A stretch of DNA of 10,588 nt from Cephalothrix simula (GCA_035591015.1 JAXIUW010221285.1:1-10588); one strand, 5' to 3'; positions 1 through 6,204 are shown, counted from the first letter of the stretch. Numbers and translations are program-made. Notes: a model not told the origin generated them from the letters alone.

Positions 1-14
1 GCCCCCCCCCGGTA

Positions 15-299
15 AGACTGCACTTATACCTTATAGGTTACTATGGTACCTAACCCCATGTATTATATATAGTTGGATCGGTCTGAGCGTATATTATGAA
101 TTTGCATATTAAAAGCCACGTCATCGAAGCGTAGTCGAGAGGCAAAAACCTGAATTACGCTGTCATAGAAGACCTTATTCATTTTTGCCTCTCGGCTGCG
201 CCTCGATAACGTCATAAAATTTTAATATGCAAATTTATAATATACGCTCCATTAGCGATCCAACCATATATAATACATGGGGGTAAGTGCAATAGTCTC
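15..299. repeat. Inverted-repeat (MITE-like) element, about 285 bp
   Basis: The two halves are reverse complements over most of their length. A CCATGTATTATATATAGTTG-type arm near 56-76 is mirrored by an ATATATAATACATGG arm near 267-281. A GCGTATATTAT..TTTGCATATTAAAA arm near 87-112 is mirrored near 219-248, and GAGGCAAAAA at 140-149 is mirrored by TTTTTGCCTC near 184-193. Outer ends carry AGACTGCACTTA on the left and TAAGTGCAATAGTCT on the right. The left arm has about 23 extra bases near its end. There is no coding capacity and no clear target duplication, so exact borders are uncertain. It lies in the intron upstream of the first visible exon and resembles the element at 921-1501 (shared CGTCATAAAATTTTAATAT and GAATTACGC). 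Confidence 0.7.
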
Positions 300-770
300 C
301 GAAAACACCGGCAAGTCGCATTTTTTGGGAAGGCTTTACTGTACTCTTATCATTATATTGTAGCTACAAATTACAATTTGTACTGGTTTAATGACATTTA
401 GTGTCTCCGGGGTTTCGTGTCCGACTTGAACAAAAGCCGGTAGGAGGACGCTTCGTGACCCGGGAAAAATTATGTCGGAGTAAAAGGCAATGTCTAACGG
501 AGGTCAGTGTCTGGTATAACTGTGTGTCGTGTCTCCCGGCGTTCAGTGTCCGACATGTACAATTACATAAGAAAATAAGATAATAAAACGCGTATATTGA
601 GCATGAGACGCTAGAAACTCTGTAAACCGAATGTCAGTACAAAGATAGGACTCTAAAAACCGGTGGCGAATGTCCCCCGGGATGTAATAAAGGCGGGCGC
701 TGAAATTCACGTCACCGGGACAAATCTTTTTTTATGGTATATTGATGTTAAAGATTACTTACTATTTCAG
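300..770 (+). other. Intron tail with degenerate GTGTC/CCGG repeat; ends in a splice acceptor
   Basis: This is the 3' part of an intron whose 5' end is outside the window. It holds scattered, diverged GTGTC-CCGG motifs (around 401-420, 455-475, 505-560 and 655-720) that look like remnants of a dispersed repeat. I found no other BRK-type exon in it; the short open frames at 401-583 and the 5' part of 663-896 have no recognisable protein. It ends in a pyrimidine-rich tract and TTTCAG at 765-770, a canonical acceptor directly before the exon at 771. Confidence 0.6.
526..591 (+). repeat. Dispersed repeat, copy A
   Basis: About 66 bp that match 5323-5390 at roughly 80% in the same orientation. 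Both copies share a CGTGTC.CCCGGCGTTCAGTGT core, then CATGTACA and an A-rich tail ending in ATTAAAA/AATAAAA plus CG. Two copies nearly 5 kb apart in unrelated context show that this is an interspersed repeat and not a gene part. Confidence 0.7.
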
Positions 771-887
771 TTTGTCCAAAAACGTCGTGGTCGCCGGCGG
801 ACCCGTCTAGATCCCGATAAGCTTGACCTTGAAAAGCTAACTGGTGATGAAAATGTATCTGTTTTTAACAAAGAAACGGGGAAGCGG
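771..887 (+). CDS. kis/CHD7: CHD6-9/kismet-family remodeler, internal exon: N-terminal half of last BRK domain
   Basis: This 39-codon exon lies between a TTTCAG acceptor (ends 770) and a CGG|GTGAGT donor (888). It is phase 0 at both ends. It encodes FVQKRRGRRRTRLDP, then DKLDLEKLTGDENVSVFNKE and TGKR. The pattern P-x-K-L-D-x-x-x-L-T-G-[DE]-E-x-V-x-V-x-N-x-x-x-G-K is the diagnostic first half of the BRK domain found in CHD6-9 and Brahma/BRG1. The very basic run just before it (residues 4-12) matches the basic stretch preceding the second BRK domain of vertebrate CHD7/CHD8 and may act as a nuclear-localisation or DNA-contact segment. Translation past the donor meets a TAA within two codons, which supports the splice site. 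An ATG-initiated frame from 663 reads into this exon but its first 36 codons are intron. Class III CHD proteins are nuclear ATP-dependent nucleosome remodelers; which paralogue this is cannot be fixed from this part. Confidence 0.93.
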
Positions 888-920
888 GTGAGTTAAACAT
901 TCCACAGTAATACATAAATA

Positions 921-1501
921 CACAAGTGGGGTTCCCAAAAATGTACCCCTTCCGATTTTTAGCGGAAACTATAGAATTTACCCCCATAAATTATACATGG
1001 ATGGATAGGTAATGACTTGTAGGTAAATAATCTGGGGTATTAAGATTTTATGACATCATAGTTGCGCCCCCTAGCCGCGAAAAATTGAATTACGCCTCCT
1101 GAGTACAGACTAGACCGTTAGCGATAGCAAAAACCGTTTGCGGAATTAAGATTGGTAGGTTTCATTTTTCAAAATAACGCCCTATGACGTCATACCGCAA
1201 TTATGATGACGTCATCAGCCCCAAAATATGACGTTATGACGTCATAGAGAGTTATTTTGAAACCTACCCAACTTCGATAGAAATGGTTCGCTGATTTCAA
1301 TTCCGCAATCCGTTCTTTGCTATCTCTAACGGTCTAGGCTGTACTTAAGAGGCGTAATTCAGTTTTTCGTCGCTAGGGGGCGCCATTATGACGTCATAAA
1401 ATTTTAATATCTAGATTCTTTACCTATCCATCTATATATAGTTTATGGGGGTACAGTTTTGGAAATCCTTAGCTGGATTTCAATTTTTCCGGCCACTTGT
1501 G
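921..1501. repeat. 581-bp palindromic TA-flanked element (Tc1/mariner-type MITE candidate)
   Basis: Left end CACAAGTGG and right end CCACTTGTG are perfect terminal inverts, each bordered by TA (919-920 and 1502-1503). The arms are reverse complements at roughly 80% across almost the full half length. Mirrored blocks include TACCCCCATAAA, GATGGATAGGTAA, GCGCCCCCTAGC, GAATTACGCCTC, TAGACCGTTAG, GATAGCAAA and GTAGGTTTCA. The symmetry centre falls at 1210/1211, inside GATGACGTCATC. There is no transposase frame, so it is non-autonomous. TA duplication and inverted ends suggest Tc1/mariner-like mobilisation, but the superfamily is inferred. Confidence 0.85.
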
Positions 1502-1555
1502 TATTTGGTAAAGATGCCCTGATTATACCCGATCGTGAATTCGTATCTCATCTGC

Positions 1556-2104
1556 TAAACCCCGAACAGAAACTATTCTTTGAACTTTGTCATTCGAAAG
1601 CCAAGGTTTAGATCAAAATTTTTCAAAATCAGCTGCATGTATTTATTATTTACCTAATTCCTGTTGATAATATGATGGTTTTTTTGAAATAATATCTTCA
1701 GAACTCAATTTTGTCAGTAGGTAAATTAGTATTAAGAAAGACGATCCTTTTCGACAAAATGTGACTCGTATTGCATCCTAATTTTTCACAATTAGTGATT
1801 AAAAATAGTTTTAAAGATATTTTTTCAAATAAACCATCATATTATTAACAGGAAATTGGGTAAATAATAAATGCATGCAGCTGACTTTAAAAATTTTGAC
1901 AGAAATGAATGTCCTTCACAATACTAAATTACCTTTGTTTTCAAAGTCATCCTGATGAAATAAAGTTATAGAAATATTATTTCAAATAAACCATCATATT
2001 ATCAACAGGAATTAGGTAAATAATATAAACATGCAGATGACTTTGAAAATTTTGTATCCATTTTGAAGGACGAAGTTCCAAGAATAGTTTCTGTTCGGGG
2101 TTTA
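1556..2104. repeat. 549-bp inverted-repeat element with a duplicated inner module, TA-flanked
   Basis: The left end TAAACCCCGAACAGAAACTA is mirrored by the right end ending CTGTTCGGGGTTTA. TA at each border fits a TA target duplication. Inside, a roughly 85-bp module (AAACCATCATATTAT..AACAGG, then TAAATAAT, ATGCA, GACTTT and AAAATTTT) occurs three times: once inverted at about 1613-1698 and twice in the opposite orientation at about 1815-1899 and 1970-2054, the last two about 155 bp apart. There is no coding capacity. It ends 38 bp before the splice acceptor of the next exon. Confidence 0.85.
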
Positions 2105-2142
2105 ATCACTTTTAGTCAATAACATATCATATTAATTTTTAG

Positions 2143-2247
2143 ATAACTGGTGCTAAGGCTCCTCCATTAAAACATCTAAAAGAATGGTTGGAACAGAATC
2201 CAACTTATTTAGTTGATCCAAAATGGGCTCACATAGTTTTTGAAAAG
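2143..2247 (+). CDS. kis/CHD7: CHD6-9/kismet-family remodeler, internal exon: C-terminal half of last BRK domain
   Basis: This 35-codon exon sits between an ATTTTTAG acceptor (ends 2142) and an AAG|GTATGA donor (2248). It is phase 0 on both sides. It encodes ITGAKAPPLKHLKEWLEQNP followed by TYLVDPKWAHIVFEK. The G-A-x-A-P-P-x-K-x-L-x-x-W-L-x-x-N-P pattern completes the BRK domain begun in the exon at 771-887; joined, the two give an unbroken fold of about 55 residues. The W-x-x-I-V ending leads into the conserved E-S-M-x-D-R segment of the next exon, as in CHD7/CHD8. BRK domains are small beta-beta-alpha folds found in SWI/SNF and class III CHD remodelers, generally thought to mediate protein contacts. 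The exon is too short for an ATG-based open frame and is recognised only by homology and splice signals. Confidence 0.93.
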
Positions 2248-2312
2248 GTATGATTTTTCCTTCTTTTTATACATTAAACGCGCCTATGCTGTCAGAGGCA
2301 TGGACAAGCTGG

Positions 2313-2699
2313 AGCTCACCGCGATATCCCCGTGCGTTTTCTCTAACCCCATTAGCACGGGGATATCCCCGCGATATCCCCGTGAGTTTGCTCTAACCCC
2401 ATTAGCACGGGGATATCCCCGTGAGTTTGCTCTAACCCCATTAGCACGGGGATATCCCCGTGAGTTTGCTCTAACCCTATTAGCACGGAGATATCCCCGT
2501 GAGTTTGCTTTAACCCCATTAGCACGGGGACATCCCTGCGATATCCCCGTGCATTTGCTCGAACCATTAGCACGGGGATATCCCCGTCGTAATCGAAACT
2601 CACAAAATCACCAGTGGCCACCGGTGGGAAAAAATGTGGCAAGCGCACGGGCCGTGCTAATGGGTTTTAAGCAAACGCACGGGGATATCGCGGTGAGCT
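2313..2699. repeat. 387-bp foldback structure enclosing a 39-bp minisatellite
   Basis: The outer 27 bp are perfect inverted repeats: AGCTCACCGCGATATCCCCG plus GTGCGTTT's remainder at 2313-2339, and its reverse complement at 2673-2699. Similarity continues inward through a CCCATTAGCACGG motif on both sides (arms about 53 bp). Just outside lie imperfect direct repeats of about 25 bp (TATGC-TGTCA-GG-ATG-ACAAG) at 2285-2308 and 2714-2739. They could be an old long duplication at the insertion site or part of the repeat itself. Confidence 0.75.
2321..2600. repeat. Tandem 39-bp minisatellite with an 18-bp palindrome in each unit
   Basis: About six to seven units of GTTTGCTCTAACCCCATTAG followed by CACGGGGATATCCCCGTGA. 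The period is 39 bp; for example the perfect 18-bp palindrome CACGGGGATATCCCCGTG occurs at 2406-2423 and again at 2445-2462. Outer copies are diverged or carry short internal duplications (CCCGCGATATCCCCG). The unit is GC-rich against an AT-rich intron. It stays open in frames on both strands, but the resulting peptide repeats have no cellular homology I recognise, so it is treated as non-coding. Confidence 0.88.
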
Positions 2700-2789
2700 A
2701 GAACTTTACCATGTATGCGCTGTCAAGGGAATGCACAAGGAAAATCGTACCTGAGAGCAGTGTCTTGGATTTTACCTTATTTGGGAAAA

Positions 2790-2870
2790 ACAGGGTGGCC
2801 ACTCACCTGGAAATCAGGGAAAAGTCAGGGAATTTAACAGAAAATGACAAAGTCAGGGAATTATTATTCT
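2790..2870. repeat. CAGGGAAA-type dispersed invertebrate repeat
   Basis: Contains CAGGGTGGCCACTCACCTGG followed by ATCAGGGAAAAGTCAGGGAA and a third GTCAGGGAAT. Strings of the form GTCAGGGAA(A) next to a GGCCAC motif are familiar from interspersed repeats in many invertebrate genomes. That link is general knowledge and no database match was made. There is no coding potential. Confidence 0.55.
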
Positions 2871-3077
2871 TCCATGGTTTTCGCAATAAGAATTTGTCGC
2901 TTTGAGCAAAGAAGTCTGTTATGCGGTTATGCAATTTACGCATAAAATATCTTTGATATCCGGAAAGTTTCGTTGGTACAACGTACATGTAAGCGTTCTT
3001 CGGACGTCCTTCAAGCGTCTGCAGAGCGTCCCAATGTCTTTGCAGCGTGTTTAATTAGATTATGCTCGTTTTTTCAG

Positions 3078-4100
3078 GGTAATTTACCGGAGTCGATGAA
3101 AGACAGAATTAAGTTCCCTGGTCGCGGTCGAAAACGACTCACTACAAATACCGATGCAATAACACAAGCTCAAGCAGTTGCCAATCAGATTGCAGCACAG
3201 GCTAATCTTGCTAGTCTCGGATTAGCCAATCAGTCATTGGCAACTTCATTAGGAAAAATACCAGTTAATATGACTGCCTTAAACATGGCTGCTATTCCTA
3301 ATATTGCTCTCGCTAATCCACTTTTCAATATGGCGGCCTTTGGTATTCCAGCGTCTTCCGGCAGTGCCGCTAAAAGCACTGATACAAAAAGTGGACTAGG
3401 CGGTGCCGGGGATAAGAAGGTCGCTGGTACAACTGCTGCGTTCCCTTTTATGATTGATCCAGTACTTTATAACCAGTTACTTGCAGCACAAGGATATGGG
3501 AACATAACTATACCTGCTGCACAGACTGCAGCTTTTACGACCTTGGCTGCGCAGCAAGCTCATTCCTTAAATGGTGCAACAGACCTTGGCAAATCTAAAT
3601 CAAAACCGACCGAGTCGTTAGATTTATCGATGAAAAAGACTAGTTCATCTGCTAGTGGCGATGCTAGTGGTGTTGTTGGCAAACCAGTTGCGGTCCGGAT
3701 TGTTGATTTATCCGGAGAGGAGTCAGAGCCTCAAGATTTTACTATGAAGACGCTGGGGCATAATGAGGTTGCATCTGAATCGAGTGCTGATGATGTTGAA
3801 GAAGAAGATAGTCAGGATGACGATGATGACGTTGTTGAAGATGATGATGACGTTGTTGAAGATGACGATGACGTTGTTGAAGATGACGATGACGTTGTCG
3901 AAGATGATGATGACATTATCAGCAATATGGAAAATGAAGATGAAGATAATGATGAAATTGACGAGGAAGATGAAGATGGGGATGATGATGATGGAGACCC
4001 TAGCAACGAAGATGACGACATTAGTAACAGTGATAGCAGCAGTAGTGATGACGACGAGAATCAGAATATACAAATCGAATCAGATTCAGATGATTCGTGA
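3078..4100 (+). CDS. kis/CHD7: CHD6-9/kismet-family remodeler, last coding exon: post-BRK region and acidic C-terminus
   Basis: 340 codons plus a TGA stop (4098-4100), beginning right after a TTTTTTCAG acceptor. It starts GNLPESMKDRIKFPGRGRKR. The [FL]-P-E-S-M-x-D-R motif plus a G-R-G-R-K AT-hook-like stretch (residues 14-20) are the conserved segment after the last BRK domain of CHD7/CHD8. Next is an Ala/Gln/Asn/Leu-rich region (residues 25-90), as in vertebrate relatives, then Gly/Ser/Ala-rich linker with AAFPFMIDPVLYNQLLAAQG at about 119-138, comparable to the late hydrophobic block of CHD7. A Ser-rich part carries PTESLDLSMK (177-186), VDLS and EPQDFTMK (217-224). From about residue 234 the protein is overwhelmingly Asp/Glu/Ser, including a DDDDVVE repeat, ending in SDSDDS. 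Related CHD proteins also end acidic and Ser-rich, but the repeat is peculiar to this sequence as far as I can tell. An upstream ATG frame from 2973 reads through intron, so the acceptor defines the real start. Nuclear remodeler; paralogue not assigned. Confidence 0.93.
   Translation, partial: GNLPESMKDRIKFPGRGRKRLTTNTDAITQAQAVANQIAAQANLASLGLANQSLATSLGKIPVNMTALNMAAIPNIALANPLFNMAAFGIPASSGSAAKSTDTKSGLGGAGDKKVAGTTAAFPFMIDPVLYNQLLAAQGYGNITIPAAQTAAFTTLAAQQAHSLNGATDLGKSKSKPTESLDLSMKKTSSSASGDASGVVGKPVAVRIVDLSGEESEPQDFTMKTLGHNEVASESSADDVEEEDSQDDDDDVVEDDDDVVEDDDDVVEDDDDVVEDDDDIISNMENEDEDNDEIDEEDEDGDDDDGDPSNEDDDISNSDSSSSDDDENQNIQIESDSDDS
3819..3920 (+). repeat. Coding 21-bp minisatellite (D-D-D-D-V-V-E repeats)
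   Basis: Four full units of GAY-GAY-GAT-GAC-GTT-GTY-GAA (3819-3839, 3840-3860, 3861-3881, 3882-3902) plus a partial unit ending ATTATC. The units differ only at synonymous third positions (GAT/GAC, GTT/GTC). The repeat keeps the CHD reading frame. Near-identical units suggest recent expansion by slippage or unequal exchange, so copy number may vary among individuals. Confidence 0.92.
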
Positions 4101-4198
4101 TCATTATTTGTCGATCTCAAAATACTCTTTAATATTCAGTACTCAGTACTTAACAGTACGCAATAGTACTAGTTTATATACTTATGTCTCATATTATC

Positions 4199-4245
4199 AA
4201 TGACGTCATGTACTTAAATGTACAGTTTAATGACGTCATGTACTT
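4199..4245. repeat. Two 17-bp direct repeats, each with a CRE palindrome
   Basis: AATGACGTCATGTACTT is present at 4199-4215 and again, identically, at 4229-4245, a 30-bp spacing. Each contains TGACGTCA, the consensus CREB/ATF site. The position, just before the poly(A) signal in the 3' UTR, is unusual for a classical CRE; it may equally be a repeat remnant. Confidence 0.75.
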
Positions 4246-4256
4246 CAAAGCATTTA

Positions 4257-4262
4257 AATAAA
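4257..4262 (+). terminator. Poly(A) signal AATAAA of the CHD gene
   Basis: Canonical AATAAA 157 nt after the stop codon, followed by GT-rich sequence about 100 nt downstream. It is the first canonical signal after the stop. Confidence 0.65.
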
Positions 4263-4290
4263 AACTGCTGGTCTCAAAAGTGGGATAGTT

Positions 4291-4606
4291 TCCCATAATA
4301 TCTAGACTGTGATAATTCTTGTATATAATTTTTGTATAAAATCACGGATGATTATTTTGTTGTTAAGTGATGGACTGTGTATAGTGTATTGTATAAAGCA
4401 TTTTTTCAATTATAATCAATGATCTGATTAATGTGATTCATATCTTATATAATACAATTTGTTTATGCCTATTTATTTTTCTACTGTACCAGTAATTTAG
4501 TAACTGAAAGTTAATAATATAGAAAAATCGTGTGTCCTAAAAGGTTACGTTCCTCCCCTATTTTGCTTTGTAAAAAGGACATAGTTCCATAAGGCGATAT
4601 TTTCAT
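4291..4606. other. Intergenic, nothing recognised
   Basis: AT-rich with no open frame of interest and no clear repeat. It could include a longer 3' UTR isoform of the CHD gene. Confidence 0.5.
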
Positions 4607-4614
4607 AGAGCTGT

Positions 4615-5040
4615 CAGGGGGGGGTTCATGGAAAAAATTGACATACACGGATGGTATAAAAGTAAGAACCCGGTTGGAGAACCCACCGCCTGGAAAATAT
4701 TGATTTCATCAAAATTTCACTTTTTTCCTCTTTTTTCGACCATTTTTTTCCTGTGGTTGAGCCCCAAAAATTTTCAACCGAAAAAATTTTCAGTTTTTCC
4801 CAACTGGAACTTGATGTTTTTCAAAGTCGATTTTTTGGATATTTTACAATTTTAGACACTTCAAAAGGGGTTATACAGTATAAAATCATCAATAATGCGG
4901 AATATAATGCTTAGAATAAAAAAATACCGCCTTAAAACGCTTGGGGAAAAAAGTGAAATGGTTGAGGAAAAAATCGTTATTTGAGCCAAAAACCACCCCA
5001 CCCCCACCCCCATATGTGTATTTTTTCCATGACCCCCCTC
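4615..5040. mobile_element. Non-autonomous hAT-like element, 426 bp, with 8-bp target duplication
   Basis: The left end reads CAGGGGGGGGTTCATGGAAA (4615 on); the right end, reverse complemented, reads GAGGGGGGTCATGGAAAAAA. Flanks are AGAGCTGT (4607-4614) and GGAGCTGT (5041-5048), a 7-of-8 match. A CAGGG start and an 8-bp duplication are typical of the hAT superfamily. The interior is AT-rich with A/T runs and no transposase; small open frames on each strand look accidental. Confidence 0.75.
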
Positions 5041-5048
5041 GGAGCTGT

Positions 5049-5322
5049 CTGTACAGTTTTCATGTACACTTAATTTCCGGGTGTTTCTGTTACCTTTGAG
5101 TGGTTTGGTATGCGAGGGGATATCGGTAAGATCTATAAGATCAGTTACTATTATTATCAAGATATAGGAGGGGAACATTACTAGATCTTCCTCTTGTTAC
5201 TCGGTAAGCACCTGGTTATTTGTTGACATTTTCCCCTTTCATAAATTACATGGATATAATTAATGTAATATAATTGCCCAATAATATCAACATTCTATAT
5301 TACGGTGTAATGGTTTCGGTTT
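5049..5322. other. Intergenic, nothing recognised
   Basis: AT-rich spacer between the hAT-like element and dispersed repeat copy B. No gene or clear repeat was seen. Confidence 0.5.
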
Positions 5323-5390
5323 GCCGTGTCCCCCGGCGTTCAGTGTCTGGCATGTACATTTAAATAGGAGAAGTAGGACATTAAAAGCCG
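5323..5390 (+). repeat. Dispersed repeat, copy B
   Basis: About 80% similar to 526-591: a CCGTGTCCCCCGGCGTTCAG core, CATGTACATTTAAATA and ATTAAAAGCCG. It is followed by further GTGT/CCGG-like sequence to about 5420, and an AGGGGACACTGAG motif occurs near 5477-5489. Confidence 0.7.
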
Positions 5391-5581
5391 GTTGCCAGTG
5401 TTCAGACGAAAAAAGCCATACTAATTACTATCTGTAAAGTGTATATGTAATACTACGAAGAGTACATTAATCACCAGGGGACACTGAGCGTATTCACACC
5501 GGTATACGTTTTTCTAATTAGATTAATTGCCATACTATTTATTTTATTTTTATTTAAACTTTATTTATTTAAAAAAGAAGA

Positions 5582-5628
5582 CTTCGATTGGCAAAAAAGT
5601 GCATGCACTTATCGGGTGCCTATCGAAG
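5582..5628. repeat. 47-nt stem-loop with GTGCATGCAC at its centre
   Basis: CTTCGATTGGCA (5582-5593) pairs imperfectly with TGCCTATCGAAG (5617-5628). The perfect 10-bp palindrome GTGCATGCAC (5599-5608) lies between them. It sits immediately outside the inverted-repeat element that starts at 5634. Confidence 0.6.
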
Positions 5629-5633
5629 AATTG

Positions 5634-6092
5634 CCATACTGGAAAAACGTTTGAGCCTACCGCCGGAGGTTTTGCCGGCAGGATAACAGCATACCGACGA
5701 TATCGTACCGCCATTTTTTTTCGTCGAAAATCTACCGGCGAAAAAACTACCGCCATTTTTTTTCGCCGAAAATCTACCGTGGAGCAGATAATTGCAACAA
5801 ACGGTAGTTATATTAATATTAAGATTTCTTGCACCTGATGGCAAAAAAATGGAAGCGCCCATGATTGAACACGAAATTATCGAATAAAAACGTAAGAATG
5901 TTACCAATTTGCCGTCATTTACCGGCATGATTACCGCCGGTAGTAATTGGCTATATATATATCTACCGATATATCTCTACCGGCATTACAAACTTTTGTC
6001 AACGAACTACCGGCGTTTGCCGTCGACGAAATTTTTTCATCTTGAATTACCGGCGGATATATCGTCCCGGTAGGCTAGTTTTTCCAGTATGG
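5634..6092. repeat. 459-bp inverted-repeat element dense in TACCGGC motifs
   Basis: The left end CCATACTGGAAAAACGTTTG, continuing AGCCTACCG, is mirrored by the right end CGGTAGGCTAGTTTTTCCAG, continuing TATGG. The interior carries many TACCG(C/G)C-type words in both orientations. A 32-bp block is duplicated at 5706-5737 and 5748-5779 with one mismatch (TACCGCCATTTTTTTTCG followed by CGAAAATCTACCG-like sequence). Open frames on both strands result from the repeat and lack recognisable protein. No clear target duplication was found. Confidence 0.75.
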
Positions 6093-6204
6093 ATTAATTG
6101 GAAATCGTTGAATGGAAGAAAACCACATCACCGTGACTTTGTTCACCTTTTGCTGGGTCTGTGCCTTATGGAATTCTGTTCTTTTTTTATATTGTTTTCT
6201 TCTT

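Larger units (their letters stand above)
888..2142 (+). other. Intron (phase 0, 1255 bp) splitting the BRK domain
   Basis: GTGAGT donor at 888-893; acceptor ATTAATTTTTAG ending at 2142. Two inverted-repeat elements (921-1501 and 1556-2104) account for about 1130 of the 1255 bases, leaving roughly 33 nt after the donor, 54 nt between the elements and 38 nt before the acceptor. That last stretch must contain the branch point; the TAACAT and ATTAAT motifs around 2120-2135 are candidates. No coding sequence was seen. Confidence 0.85.
2248..3077 (+). other. Intron (phase 0, 830 bp)
   Basis: GTATGA donor at 2248 and a TTTTTTCAG acceptor ending at 3077, preceded by the pyrimidine-rich tract GCTCGTTTTTTCAG. 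It contains a palindromic minisatellite within an inverted repeat (2313-2699) and a CAGGGAAA-type dispersed repeat (about 2790-2870). The section from 2870 to 3060 shows nothing recognisable. Long open frames in the minisatellite arise because its 39-bp unit is divisible by three and lacks stops. Confidence 0.8.
4101..4290 (+). other. 3' UTR of the CHD gene (end inferred)
   Basis: AT-rich sequence after the TGA. It contains a cluster of AGTACT/GTACTT motifs (4137-4172), two CRE-bearing direct repeats and an AATAAA signal at 4257. A GT-rich tract around 4357-4395 could be the downstream element. The cleavage site is inferred to lie about 10-30 nt after the signal; a longer alternative UTR cannot be excluded. 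Confidence 0.6.

Noticed and set aside
1-20. Possible splice donor (CCCG|GTAAGA) at the window edge
   Set aside because: The preceding bases are a poly-C run with no recognisable coding; chance resemblance is likely.
401-583. 60-codon open frame
   Set aside because: Overlaps the GTGTC/CCGG interspersed repeat and shows no protein features.
663-770. ATG-initiated extension of the first visible exon
   Set aside because: Lies before the TTTCAG acceptor, and no CHD similarity is seen before residue F at 771.
2321-2600. CRISPR-like array
   Set aside because: Units are contiguous and nearly identical with no unique spacers, in a eukaryotic intron; it is a minisatellite.
2240-2701. 153-codon plus-strand open frame and its 98-codon minus-strand partner (2352-2648)
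   Set aside because: Both are produced by the 39-bp minisatellite, which is divisible by three and free of stops in these frames; the frame also starts within a real exon in another phase.
2973-3077. ATG-initiated N-terminal extension of the last exon
   Set aside because: It is upstream of a strong TTTTTTCAG acceptor and has no similarity to CHD proteins; the conserved sequence begins right at the acceptor.
3723-4203. Alternate-frame and antisense open frames over the acidic tail (3763-4203 +, 3723-4073 -, 3812-4021 -)
   Set aside because: Low-complexity GAT/GAC/GAA repeats give Met-, Ile- or Ser-rich shadows of the CHD frame.
4628-5178. Open frames at 4628-4855 (+) and 4861-5178 (-)
   Set aside because: They are largely the AT-rich interior of the hAT-like element and lack any transposase motif.
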